The position numbers were made by a program, and so were the translations under genes. From Lachnospiraceae bacterium (GTDB lineage Bacteria; Bacillota; Clostridia; Lachnospirales; Lachnospiraceae), in contig JAFZLB010000009.1 in the NCBI GenBank assembly GCA_017551665.1, forward strand, positions 1 through 55,499: a DNA stretch of 55,499 bases, given 5' to 3'. A model generated the notes under the pieces. That model was not told the origin of the DNA, did no database searches, and worked only from the letters and a program-made list of their open reading frames with translations. Shown one piece after another: positions 15,992 to 23,896 of the stretch (positions are counted from its first letter, which is position 1; each line of letters begins with the position of its first letter).

Positions 15992-17895
15992 GGCGATTCT
16001 CCGTCCTCCGGCCGCAGTCCGGTGAACTGCTGCGATACTTTCAGCACGCGGTACACATCCAGATACGGCTGGTACGCGTCTTCGTTTTTACAGATGATAT
16101 CCCGGAAGGCCGCAAAATACTTTGACGCCTCCGTCTCTTCCCCGCGGCAAAGGTGTTCCAGCGCTTTTGCGAAGGGGATGCTGTAGGTTGCGTGGTACGT
16201 CAAAAGCTCCATGTTGCGCCGGATGTGCGCGGGGCTTTCCATTTCCCATTGCGCAAAGACCGGCAGCATTTCTTCCGCAATCCCTGCGATGGCCGCAAAG
16301 TGCTCCGCCTTTTCCGGCTGTGTGCGTGCCCCCTTCGCATTGAAATAGTCCGTGTCGGAATGTGCGGACATGCGTTCAAAATACGCGGCGGCTTCCTTTG
16401 CCCTGTCCCCGTAGGCAGCGGCAAAATACTGCGTCTTCAGTTCCTCAAAGCTCCTGTCTTCCTCCAGAAGCGCCAGTCCCATCACGTAAACGGGAAAGCT
16501 GTTCGGCAGAAAAACGCGCAGCTCCTGGCAGGAAATATAACCGTTCATCCCGTAGCGCTTCAGCATCCGCAGATCATCGAAGAGAATCTTTGCGATCTTC
16601 ACATAACCGAACTCGCCGTAATGCGCCCGGCCCAGGTGGTAGTCATAATCAAAGACCTCGCCGTCGAAAACCTCCTGCCAGAGCTGCAGATACTTCAGAT
16701 TCTCCGCAGGCGTCTTCGGCAGCGTGAGCTGATTGCGGACAAAGGGCGGCAGTGTCACCCCGCCGGGTTCCTCCGGGTAGGAGGATTCAAAAGAGCGGCT
16801 GATCGGCGCAAACATCATCACGAAGCGTTCCGTGTTTTGGAAACGTGCCTTCAGCGGCGCGTACAGCAGCTCATGATAAATCAGAAAAACGATTTTTGTT
16901 TCCAGTCCCTCCGCATCCATCCGTTCCGCCATGCGGTTCAGGATGTCCACGTACTGGTCTGCGGGCGTCGTCTTCCTGCATGCCTCACATTCGCAGATGT
17001 TGTCATGCTCGTCCGCAAGCCAGAAATGCAGGTAACGCGTGTAGGGATGCGCCTGCGCGTAGCGGACAACTTCCTCTATGAGACGTTCTCCCGCCGCCGG
17101 ATTGGCGTAGCAGAGACTGGTGTTTGCGGGCACCCCGTCACGCAGTGCGCGCACGCCCTTCAGTTCGGCGATCAGGGGCCGGATCTCTTCCGCGGGCTCT
17201 TCCTTTGCCGCGTACCATCCGCTGCCGTCATAGCCAAGCGCCCTGGAGGTCCAGCCGTGTCCCACCCGGTGTTCCGTCAGACCGCGCAGCGCAAGCTGTT
17301 TCGTCAGTTCTTCGTCAATCCGCAGGAAATCTTCTTCCGTGGGCATTTCCGGCGTCCGGAAGGGATTCTGCTCCGCGCAGTAATAGCGCTTCAAAAACAC
17401 ATCCGGCCGGAGAAACTGGATGAAGCAGGCATTGTAGCCGGCCTTCGGCAGCCAGTCGATATAGCGCAGCATATTTTCTTCGGACTCGGAGCCCTCGATG
17501 CAGACGCAGCGGTGCCGGAAACGCGCACGCACGGTGGTTTCCGGGCAGTGCAAGGCGTTTGCTTCCGTCAGCGCGGGGATCTGTGTGCCCTCCGATTCGC
17601 CGGTATCCGGCCGGTAAAACACAAAACCGATCCGCCGCAGATAGGCGTACACACCGAGCAGTACCGCCCGCGGCGTTCCGCCGCGCACACGGATCTCATC
17701 GCCGTCCGCGGCATAACGGAAGACATCGTCCTCCGGATTTCCCTCCGGCACAAGCGTTTCATCCGTCATGAGCCGCACTGCGGGAAGGGCGGTACCGGCA
17801 GCGAGCGGCAACAGTGACAGGCAGCGCTCCAGCTCCTGTTGCGCAAAGGCAAGCGTTTCCTGCGAGCCGTATGTCATTGTCCCCTGCTTGTCCAT
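15988..17895 (-). CDS. DUF4838 / GH20-like glycan-active protein
   Basis: 635 residues. The first 110 resemble the alpha/beta N-terminal domain seen before GH20 and GH67 catalytic barrels (VRGGTPRAVLLGVYAYLRRIG). The barrel region holds HFWLADEHDNICECEAC (about 290-310), the hallmark of DUF4838 proteins, with an Asp-Glu pair reminiscent of the GH20 catalytic pair. The C-terminus is helical. No signal peptide, so it should act inside the cell on a saccharide brought in by the transporter encoded next to it. ATG 17895 follows GGAGGA at 8 nt. Activity is unproven; hexosaminidase or uronidase-like action is the best guess. Confidence 0.7.
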   Translation of the reverse strand: MDKQGTMTYGSQETLAFAQQELERCLSLLPLAAGTALPAVRLMTDETLVPEGNPEDDVFRYAADGDEIRVRGGTPRAVLLGVYAYLRRIGFVFYRPDTGESEGTQIPALTEANALHCPETTVRARFRHRCVCIEGSESEENMLRYIDWLPKAGYNACFIQFLRPDVFLKRYYCAEQNPFRTPEMPTEEDFLRIDEELTKQLALRGLTEHRVGHGWTSRALGYDGSGWYAAKEEPAEEIRPLIAELKGVRALRDGVPANTSLCYANPAAGERLIEEVVRYAQAHPYTRYLHFWLADEHDNICECEACRKTTPADQYVDILNRMAERMDAEGLETKIVFLIYHELLYAPLKARFQNTERFVMMFAPISRSFESSYPEEPGGVTLPPFVRNQLTLPKTPAENLKYLQLWQEVFDGEVFDYDYHLGRAHYGEFGYVKIAKILFDDLRMLKRYGMNGYISCQELRVFLPNSFPVYVMGLALLEEDRSFEELKTQYFAAAYGDRAKEAAAYFERMSAHSDTDYFNAKGARTQPEKAEHFAAIAGIAEEMLPVFAQWEMESPAHIRRNMELLTYHATYSIPFAKALEHLCRGEETEASKYFAAFRDIICKNEDAYQPYLDVYRVLKVSQQFTGLRPEDGESP

Positions 17896-17936
17896 CCCCT
17901 GTTCCTCCGGAAGCAGTCGCGGCGACGGCGGCGTTT

Positions 17937-17953
17937 AGTTAAACTGTTTAACT
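17937..17953. promoter_or_regulatory. Perfect 17-bp ROK-type operator
   Basis: AGTTAAACTGTTTAACT is a perfect 8-1-8 palindrome just downstream of the minus-strand -10 box. It is the best-formed copy of the operator family also seen near nagA, the aldolase, the SBP and the repressor gene. Confidence 0.75.
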
Positions 17954-17964
17954 ATTTAAGCACT

Positions 17965-17993
17965 ATTATACCGTTTCCTGGCAATATTTACAA
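17965..17993 (-). promoter_or_regulatory. Promoter of DUF4838-CUT1 operon
   Basis: On the minus strand TTGTAA (17993-17988), 17-nt spacer, then TATAAT (17970-17965). The palindromic operator lies 11 nt downstream. Confidence 0.75.
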
Positions 17994-18066
17994 ATACCTG
18001 TTTTTTTTGATGATTTTTTGTGAATATCTGCCAAAAGCAGCGCTCTATTTTTGGCAGGGTTGCTTA

Positions 18067-18095
18067 TTGTATGCGGTCAGAAGAACCGCTACAAT
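18067..18095 (+). promoter_or_regulatory. Promoter of SBP-nagB-pgi-tim-larA operon
   Basis: TTGTAT (18067-18072), 17-nt spacer, then TACAAT (18090-18095), divergent from the CUT1 promoter. Confidence 0.65.
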
Positions 18096-18101
18096 GAATT
18101 T

Positions 18102-18122
18102 GTTAAACGCTTTAATTAATTG
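18102..18122. promoter_or_regulatory. Putative ROK-repressor operator, SBP site
   Basis: GTTAAACGCTTTAATTAATT covers the expected transcription start of the plus-strand operon. GTTAAAC is identical to one arm of the 17937-17953 palindrome. Confidence 0.6.
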
Positions 18123-18146
18123 TTCTATCCAAAGAAGGGAGCAGCG

Positions 18147-19280
18147 ATGAAAAAGAAAATCATGTCTTATCTGTTGACAGGCGCTCTGCTGACGTTTGTG
18201 CTGGCGGGCTGCGGCGGCAGTGCCGGCAACAGCGGAAACTCCGCCGCATCCACGGCGGACAGCGTGGCGCAGACGGAAGCCTCCACCCCCGCACCGGCGG
18301 ATACCTCCGCGGCAGCACAGACGACGGAAGCGGAGCCGGAACCGGAAGCCCCCGCGGCGGAACCGGTCACGCTCCGGATTGCGTACATGCCCAACTACGC
18401 CGCACTCTGGGCGGTGACGACGGCAAGGGAGAAGGGTTTCTTTGAAGAAGAAGGCATTACCGTGGAACTGACGGAATTTGCGGACGGCCCGACGGAAATC
18501 GCCGCCATGGAATCCGGCTCCATTGATCTGTCTTACATCGGCCCCGGCGCGCACAGACTCTGTGCCACGGGCAACGCGGAGGTCTTTTTGCTGCAGCAGC
18601 TGGGCGACGCGGACTGCGTCATCGGCTTGAAGAGCAAGGGCGTGGAATCCCTCGAAGATCTGAAGGGCAAGACGGTTGCCTATGCCTCCGGTACCTCTTC
18701 GGAACAGATTCTCTCCCTCGCGCTGGAATCCGTGGGACTGACGATGGATGATATCGAAGCCTATGACATGGATACCACCAACATGGTCACGGCCGCGATC
18801 TCGGGTTCCGTGGACGCGCTGGCGACCTGGTCTCCCTACTCTCTCACCATCATGGAAGAGTTGGGGGACGATGCCATCAAATTCTGCTCCAACGTCAGCT
18901 TCTCCGATGTCACCGTGACACCGGCCAGCTGGGTCTGCACGCCCGCCTACGCCGATGAAAATCCGGAGATTCTGGTGCGCTTTATCCGCGCCATGTACAA
19001 GGCGATGGATTACGGCTCCAAAGAGGAGAACATGCAGGAAGTCGCGGGCTTTGTCGCGGAGCAGTGCAAGACGGATGTGGATGCCGCCTACGAACAGCGC
19101 GGCGACGGCTCCTGGTTTACGAAGGACCGCGTGATTGCCGCCGCAAAGGACGGCAGCATGGTGGAATACTACACCCTGCAGCAGAATCAGTTTATTGCCG
19201 CGGAAAAGGTGGATGCCGCCACGGCGATTGACCCGGCGGACTTCGTTCTGACGGAACTGATGATACAGGCAGGCGAATAA
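18147..19280 (+). CDS. NMT1/SsuA-type ABC transporter binding lipoprotein
   Basis: About 377 residues from ATG 18147 (MKKKIMSYLL), preceded by GAAGGGAG. Lipobox LAGC near residue 22 and an Ala/Ser/Glu/Pro tether, then a periplasmic-binding fold of the SsuA/TauA/NMT1 group (LRIAYMPNYAALWAVTTAREKGFFEEEGITVEL). Members bind sulfonates, taurine, nitrate or pyrimidine precursors. It heads a single operon with its permease and ATPase and then NagB-, PGI-, TIM- and LarA-like enzymes. That links a sulfonate-type importer to hexose enzymes, and suggests an anionic sugar as cargo. Confidence 0.85.
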   Translation: MKKKIMSYLLTGALLTFVLAGCGGSAGNSGNSAASTADSVAQTEASTPAPADTSAAAQTTEAEPEPEAPAAEPVTLRIAYMPNYAALWAVTTAREKGFFEEEGITVELTEFADGPTEIAAMESGSIDLSYIGPGAHRLCATGNAEVFLLQQLGDADCVIGLKSKGVESLEDLKGKTVAYASGTSSEQILSLALESVGLTMDDIEAYDMDTTNMVTAAISGSVDALATWSPYSLTIMEELGDDAIKFCSNVSFSDVTVTPASWVCTPAYADENPEILVRFIRAMYKAMDYGSKEENMQEVAGFVAEQCKTDVDAAYEQRGDGSWFTKDRVIAAAKDGSMVEYYTLQQNQFIAAEKVDAATAIDPADFVLTELMIQAGE

Positions 19281-19386
19281 GGGGACAGGATTGCGCGGGG
19301 GATGCGGACGGCATCTCCCGCGCATTTTTCTTATCTGATCTTCCCGCACGCAGCGGATAGAAGCCCTCAACACCGGAGGAATGGAT

Positions 19387-20181
19387 ATGAACGAAAAGAA
19401 AAACAAGGGTGCCGACCTGATTTCAAAGATCCCGAAATGGGTCTGGCTTTTGCTTTCCCTGCTGACCGCGGTGATCGTGTGGACCCTGCTGTCCCTGAAC
19501 CCGACCACCGCCCGCAGTTTTCCGAACGCGATAAAGACCTTCTCTTCCGCGGAGCTGATGGTACGGCGCGGCGTCCTGTTTTCCGATATTTCCAGCAGTC
19601 TGATCTCTGCCGGCATCGGCTTTTTGCTGGGCTTTGTCATCGGTGTTCCGGTGGCCTTCCTCATGGCCTGGTACCGCCCGGTGCGCTTCATCATTGAGCC
19701 CTGGATCCAGTTCATCCGCAACATCCCGCCGCTGGCCTACGTGCCCCTCGTCGTGATCTCCGCGGGCATCGGCAGAAAGCCGCAGATCATCGTCATCTGT
19801 CTGGCCACCTTTCTCACGATCTGCATCACGGTCTTTCAGGGTGTCATCAATGTGGACGAGACGCTGATCAAGGCCGCAAGGGTGCTGGGCGCGAATGACC
19901 GCATCCTCTTTACCCGCGTGATTTTTCCGGCCACCGCCCCCTTCATCATCACGGCAGTGCGCCTTGGCATTTCCGTTTCCCTCACGACGCTGATCGCCGC
20001 GGAATCCACCGGCGCGATGGCGGGGCTTGGTATGCGCATCCGCTCACTCTCCAACACCTTTGAAACGGAGCCGATGCTGCTTTACATCATCATCATCGGC
20101 GTGATCGGCATGCTGGCGGAAAAAATACTGAAATACTTTGAAAGGAAGCTGACCTCATGGCAGGAGAAGAGAGAGATCTGA
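19387..20181 (+). CDS. SsuC/TauC-type ABC transporter permease
   Basis: Permease of about 264 residues with roughly six helices. It has the SsuC-family features QFIRNIPPLAYVPLVVISAGIG and the cytoplasmic loop KAARVLGANDRILFTRVIFPATAPF. ATG 19387 is preferred over ATG 19381 because GGAGG (19375-19379) lies 7 nt upstream of it but abuts the earlier ATG. The end overlaps the ATPase gene by 25 nt. Confidence 0.9.
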   Translation: MNEKKNKGADLISKIPKWVWLLLSLLTAVIVWTLLSLNPTTARSFPNAIKTFSSAELMVRRGVLFSDISSSLISAGIGFLLGFVIGVPVAFLMAWYRPVRFIIEPWIQFIRNIPPLAYVPLVVISAGIGRKPQIIVICLATFLTICITVFQGVINVDETLIKAARVLGANDRILFTRVIFPATAPFIITAVRLGISVSLTTLIAAESTGAMAGLGMRIRSLSNTFETEPMLLYIIIIGVIGMLAEKILKYFERKLTSWQEKREI

Positions 20182-20948
20182 AGGTAAAGATCCGCGGCGT
20201 GACCAAAACCTTCGACGGCCGCAAGGGGCAGGTGATTGCCTTAAACGGCGTGGATCTGGATATTTACAACAATGAGTTTATCTGTGTGGTCGGGCCTTCG
20301 GGCTGCGGCAAATCCACGCTCTTAAACATCATTGCGGGACTTCTGGAAAAGACCTCCGGCGAAGTGCAGGTGGACGGCAAAGAGGTTCAGGGCACCGGCA
20401 TCGACCGCGGTGTTGTCTTCCAGCAGTACGCGCTCTTTCCCTGGCTGACGGTGAAAAAGAATGTGCTTTTCGGCCTGAAGATCCAGAAAAAGAGCCCGGC
20501 GGAAATGGAAGAAATTGCGATGAAATACATCCGCATGGTGGGGCTGGAAAAATTCGCGGACGCCTATCCGAAGGAGCTGTCCGGCGGCATGAAGCAGCGT
20601 GTCGCCATCGCGAGAGCCTACGCGGTCAATCCCTCGCTGCTTTTGATGGATGAGCCCTTCGGCGCCTTGGACGCGCAGACGAGAACGCAGTTGCAGACGG
20701 AGCTTCTGAAAACCTGGGAAGAGGAAAAAAAGACCTGCTTCTTCATCACGCATGATGTGGAAGAAGCGGTGCTTCTTGCCACGCGCGTCATCGTCATGAG
20801 CGCGCGTCCCGGGCGCATCAAGGAAATCATCCCAGTGGACATCCCCTATCCGCGTGACCAGGAAACGAAGATGTCTCCCGCCTTCACCGATCTCAAAAAC
20901 TATATCTGGAACATGGTGTATAAGGAATATCTGGAGGTGGCGGAATAA
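20157..20948 (+). CDS. SsuB/TauB-type ABC transporter ATPase
   Basis: 263-residue ATPase: Walker A GPSGCGKST, Q-loop VVFQQYALFPWLTV, signature LSGGMKQR, Walker B LLLMDEPFGALD, and the switch His in ITHDVEEA. It is of the nitrate/sulfonate/taurine type and partners the preceding permease. Its stop codon overlaps the ATG of the NagB-like gene (TAATG), so transporter and enzyme synthesis are coupled. Confidence 0.93.
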   Translation: MAGEERDLKVKIRGVTKTFDGRKGQVIALNGVDLDIYNNEFICVVGPSGCGKSTLLNIIAGLLEKTSGEVQVDGKEVQGTGIDRGVVFQQYALFPWLTVKKNVLFGLKIQKKSPAEMEEIAMKYIRMVGLEKFADAYPKELSGGMKQRVAIARAYAVNPSLLLMDEPFGALDAQTRTQLQTELLKTWEEEKKTCFFITHDVEEAVLLATRVIVMSARPGRIKEIIPVDIPYPRDQETKMSPAFTDLKNYIWNMVYKEYLEVAE

Positions 20949-21760
20949 TGCACGAATACTATGCCTACGGAAAAGAGGAGCTGATGCGCGCACCGAAGAT
21001 TCCGCTGGAGATTTTTCCGGATAAGGAAAGCTGCTTCCGCAGCATGGCGGAACGGATGATTGAGGTGGTGCGAAAGACAGGGGAAGCGGGAAAGGACTGC
21101 CTGATGATTGTACCGGTCGGTCCTGTCGGGCAGTATCCCTTTTTTGTGGAACGCGTCAACAAAGAGCGGATCTCGCTTACGAACTGCACCTTCATCAATA
21201 TGGACGAATACCTGACGGACGAAGGTAAATATATTGAAGAAACACATCCCTTAAGCTTCCGCGGCTTTATGCAACGGGAGGTGTACGGCAAAATCGATGC
21301 GGCGCTGCTGCCAAAGGAAGAACAGCGCGTCTTCCCGGATCCGGCAAATCCGGCGTATGTCACGGAACTTGTGGCAGCCCGCGGCGGCGTGGACGCGGTC
21401 TTCGGCGGCATCGGCTTAAACGGGCATCTGGCCTTCAACGAGGCCTGCGCGGAACTGCCGGAAGCGGAATTCTGCGCACAGCCGACGCGGGTGCTGGACA
21501 TTGCAAGGGAGACAAGAGCCTGCAACGCCATCGGCGATTTCGGCGGGAAGCTGGAGGATATGCCCTCCCGCTGTATCACGGTTGGCTTCAAAGAGATCTT
21601 AAGCGCCAAAACCATCGTGCTTGGAGTTTTCCGTGACTGGCACCGCGCGGTTGTGCGCAGAGCCGCTTACGGAGAGCGGACGGCGGCATTTCCGGTTTCC
21701 TTTTTGCAGGGCAGGGAGGATGTATGCATCCTGCTGCCGGAATCCGTTGCGGCGCTGTAA
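20948..21760 (+). CDS. nagB: NagB-like glucosamine-6-phosphate deaminase homologue
   Basis: 270-residue member of the glucosamine-6-phosphate isomerase/deaminase family. Catalytic landmarks are kept: NMDEY with Asp86, and GLNGHLAFNE with His160 (Asn before Gly-His is also seen in Gram-positive NagB). The phosphate clamp is not: the TGGTP loop reads VGPVG (57-61), the ANSRFF segment (E. coli Arg172) reads CNAIGDF, and the GSQKA Lys (Lys208) is replaced within FRDWHRA. It therefore probably opens and deaminates an amino sugar with a different 6-substituent. It starts inside the stop of the ABC ATPase gene with GGAGGTGG upstream. Confidence 0.82.
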   Translation: MHEYYAYGKEELMRAPKIPLEIFPDKESCFRSMAERMIEVVRKTGEAGKDCLMIVPVGPVGQYPFFVERVNKERISLTNCTFINMDEYLTDEGKYIEETHPLSFRGFMQREVYGKIDAALLPKEEQRVFPDPANPAYVTELVAARGGVDAVFGGIGLNGHLAFNEACAELPEAEFCAQPTRVLDIARETRACNAIGDFGGKLEDMPSRCITVGFKEILSAKTIVLGVFRDWHRAVVRRAAYGERTAAFPVSFLQGREDVCILLPESVAAL

Positions 21761-21777
21761 AGACAGGCGGATAAGTA

Positions 21778-23040
21778 ATGAAAGAATCCTTACAGCCGGA
21801 GCTTTCCGGCACAAGAAACATCATCACGGAAGCGGAATTCCTTGCGGCGCTGGACGCAGCGGTGCCGCTGCTTGCGCGTTTCCGGGCGGGGCTTCCGGAA
21901 TATCAGGAGCATCTCGGCTGGTTTGATCTTTCCCGGTCTTCCCCGGAACAGCTTGCACGTATGGAGGAACTTGCAGCGACGCTCGCAAAGACCGCGGACA
22001 CGCTGGTCGTCATCGGCGTCGGCGGCTCGAACCAGGCGGCCAGGGCGGTGGTTGAGGCGCTCGGAGCGCGTCAGGGCATGCGGCTTGTCTGGGCGGGCAA
22101 TTCTTTGTCCGCGCATGAGATCAACCGCGTCCTTGCGGAACTGGAAGGCCGGGAATTCTGTATCAACGTCATCGCAAAGAACTTTGAAACCGTGGAGCCG
22201 GGCATTGCCTTCCGCGTCCTGCGGCGGGCGCTGCGGGAACGCTGCGGCGAAGATTACGGGAAACGCATTGTCTGCACCGGAACGGAAGGCAGCCGTCTGG
22301 AAGCATTGGCAACAGAAAACGGCTGGCATTTCCTGCCCTTCCCGCAGGACATCGGCGGACGTTTCAGCGCACTCACCCCGGTGGGACTCTTTCCCCTCGC
22401 GGCCGCGGGCTTTGACCTTGCCGCGTTGGCGAAGGGCGCTTCCGATATGCGCGCGCATCTGTTGGAAGCGACGGCTAAAGAGAATCCGGCATTGCGCTAC
22501 GCGGTCACAAGAAAGCTGCTTTATGATAAGGGCTTCCGGATGGAGATGCTCTCCTTCTTTGAACCGCGCCTCGTGCGCTTTTCGAAATGGTGGATGCAGC
22601 TGTTTGGCGAAAGCGAGGGCAAGGAGGAAAAGGGACTGTATCCCGTCTGCGGAAACTTTTCGGAGGATCTGCATTCCGTCGGACAGTTTTTGCAGGACGG
22701 CTCCCGCGTGATGTTTGAAACATTTCTGGATGTGGCAGACAGCGGCGCGTCCTGCCTGCTGACGCCGGACGGCATTGAGGACGGATTCGCGTATCTGGAC
22801 GGCACGGATTTTGACAGCGTCAACCGCGCCGCCTTTGAAGCGACTTACGCGGCACACGCTGCGGTGCTGCCCTGCCTGCGGCTTTCTTTGCCCTGCCTGA
22901 ACGAAGAAGCTTTCGGAAGTCTGTTTTACTTCTTTTTTGCAGCCTGCACCTTCAGCGCCCTGCTGCTGAACGTCAATCCCTTTGACCAGCCGGGCGTGGA
23001 AGCATATAAGGAGCGCATGTTCAAAAAACTCGGAAAATGA
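21778..23040 (+). CDS. pgi: Glucose-6-phosphate isomerase homologue
   Basis: 420-residue PGI-family aldose-ketose isomerase, closest in layout to Bacilli PGI. Catalytic landmarks remain: DIGGRFS with Arg195, FGESEGK with the base Glu, DLHSVGQ with His299, and the C-terminal NPFDQPGVEAYK. The phosphate-binding elements differ: GGSYLGARA is GGSNQAARA, and the ISKSGTTTEP loop is IAKNFETVEP (132-141), losing the Ser and Thr ligands and adding a Glu. A housekeeping PGI would not lose these. I infer isomerisation of a hexose whose C6 group is not phosphate. Fourth gene after the sulfonate-type transporter start, 17 nt from the NagB-like gene. Confidence 0.88.
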   Translation: MKESLQPELSGTRNIITEAEFLAALDAAVPLLARFRAGLPEYQEHLGWFDLSRSSPEQLARMEELAATLAKTADTLVVIGVGGSNQAARAVVEALGARQGMRLVWAGNSLSAHEINRVLAELEGREFCINVIAKNFETVEPGIAFRVLRRALRERCGEDYGKRIVCTGTEGSRLEALATENGWHFLPFPQDIGGRFSALTPVGLFPLAAAGFDLAALAKGASDMRAHLLEATAKENPALRYAVTRKLLYDKGFRMEMLSFFEPRLVRFSKWWMQLFGESEGKEEKGLYPVCGNFSEDLHSVGQFLQDGSRVMFETFLDVADSGASCLLTPDGIEDGFAYLDGTDFDSVNRAAFEATYAAHAAVLPCLRLSLPCLNEEAFGSLFYFFFAACTFSALLLNVNPFDQPGVEAYKERMFKKLGK

Positions 23041-23053
23041 AAGGAGTGCCGGC

Positions 23054-23893
23054 ATGAAACATATCTGTCTGAATCTGAAACGCTTTGACGTACCTGTCGC
23101 ATACGGCGGCGTCAACCGCCTGGCGGACATCCGCGACTGGGGCGCGGCCGTTGTCTCACAGACACAGGAAGGCTTAAAAAAATATGAACCGGAAGAAGCG
23201 GAGTTTTTGCAGTTTCTGCCGGAGGCACATCTGCTGTCTGCAACGGCGGCACTTTGCGAAAACAGCCCGGTGCAGATCGGCTCCCAGGGCGTGTACCGCA
23301 TGAACACCGCCCCCGGCGGCAACTTCGGCGCCTTCACCACAAACCGCCCCGCCTCCGCCGTAAAAGCGCTCGGCTGTACGGCGACGCTGATCGGGCACTG
23401 CGAAGAGCGCGTGGATAAAAAGGGCATTCTCGCGGAGGCCGGCGTGACGGACGCGGACGCCGTGAACCGCCTGCTGAATATGGAAATCAAATGCGCACAG
23501 GAAGCCGGGCTGAAGGTGGTCTACTGCATCGGCGAAACGGAGGAAGAACAGCCGCAGCGCGACGCGGTGCTCGGGGCGCAGCTGGACACCGGTCTGAAAG
23601 GAACGGACACTTCCGGCATCATCATCGCCTATGAACCGGTCTGGTCCATCGGCCCCGGCAAGACGCCGGCCGGAAAGGACTACATCACGGAAGTCGCACG
23701 CTTCGTCAAGGAGCGCACCGGTGGACTGCCTGTCATTTACGGCGGCGGACTGAAGACGGACAACGCGCAGATGCTGGCCTCCATCGGGGAAATCGACGGC
23801 GGGCTGATTGCTTTGACACGTTTTCAGGGCGAGATCGGATTTTATCCGGAAGAATATCTGGAAATCATCCGTCTTTACCTGGGAAAGGAATGA
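23054..23893 (+). CDS. tpiA: Triosephosphate isomerase homologue
   Basis: 279 residues from ATG 23054 (MKHICLNLKR) after AAGGAG. Catalytic residues are present: Lys9 in NLK, His115 in IGHCEER, Glu194 in YEPVWSIGPGK, with loop 6. The phosphate-holding backbone is altered: YGGSV is YGGGL (229-233) and the LVGGASL turn is LIALTRF (251-257), losing the Ser and the two glycines that hold phosphate. It is also longer than typical TIM (about 250). It may isomerise a three- or four-carbon compound bearing another anion. It lies between the PGI-like and LarA-like genes with spacers of 13 and 3 nt. Confidence 0.82.
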   Translation: MKHICLNLKRFDVPVAYGGVNRLADIRDWGAAVVSQTQEGLKKYEPEEAEFLQFLPEAHLLSATAALCENSPVQIGSQGVYRMNTAPGGNFGAFTTNRPASAVKALGCTATLIGHCEERVDKKGILAEAGVTDADAVNRLLNMEIKCAQEAGLKVVYCIGETEEEQPQRDAVLGAQLDTGLKGTDTSGIIIAYEPVWSIGPGKTPAGKDYITEVARFVKERTGGLPVIYGGGLKTDNAQMLASIGEIDGGLIALTRFQGEIGFYPEEYLEIIRLYLGKE

Positions 23894-23896
23894 GCC

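Noticed and set aside
16153-17817. 554-codon open frame antisense to the DUF4838 gene
   Set aside because: No ribosome site and no recognisable motif; the opposite strand encodes a coherent protein coupled to the permease gene.
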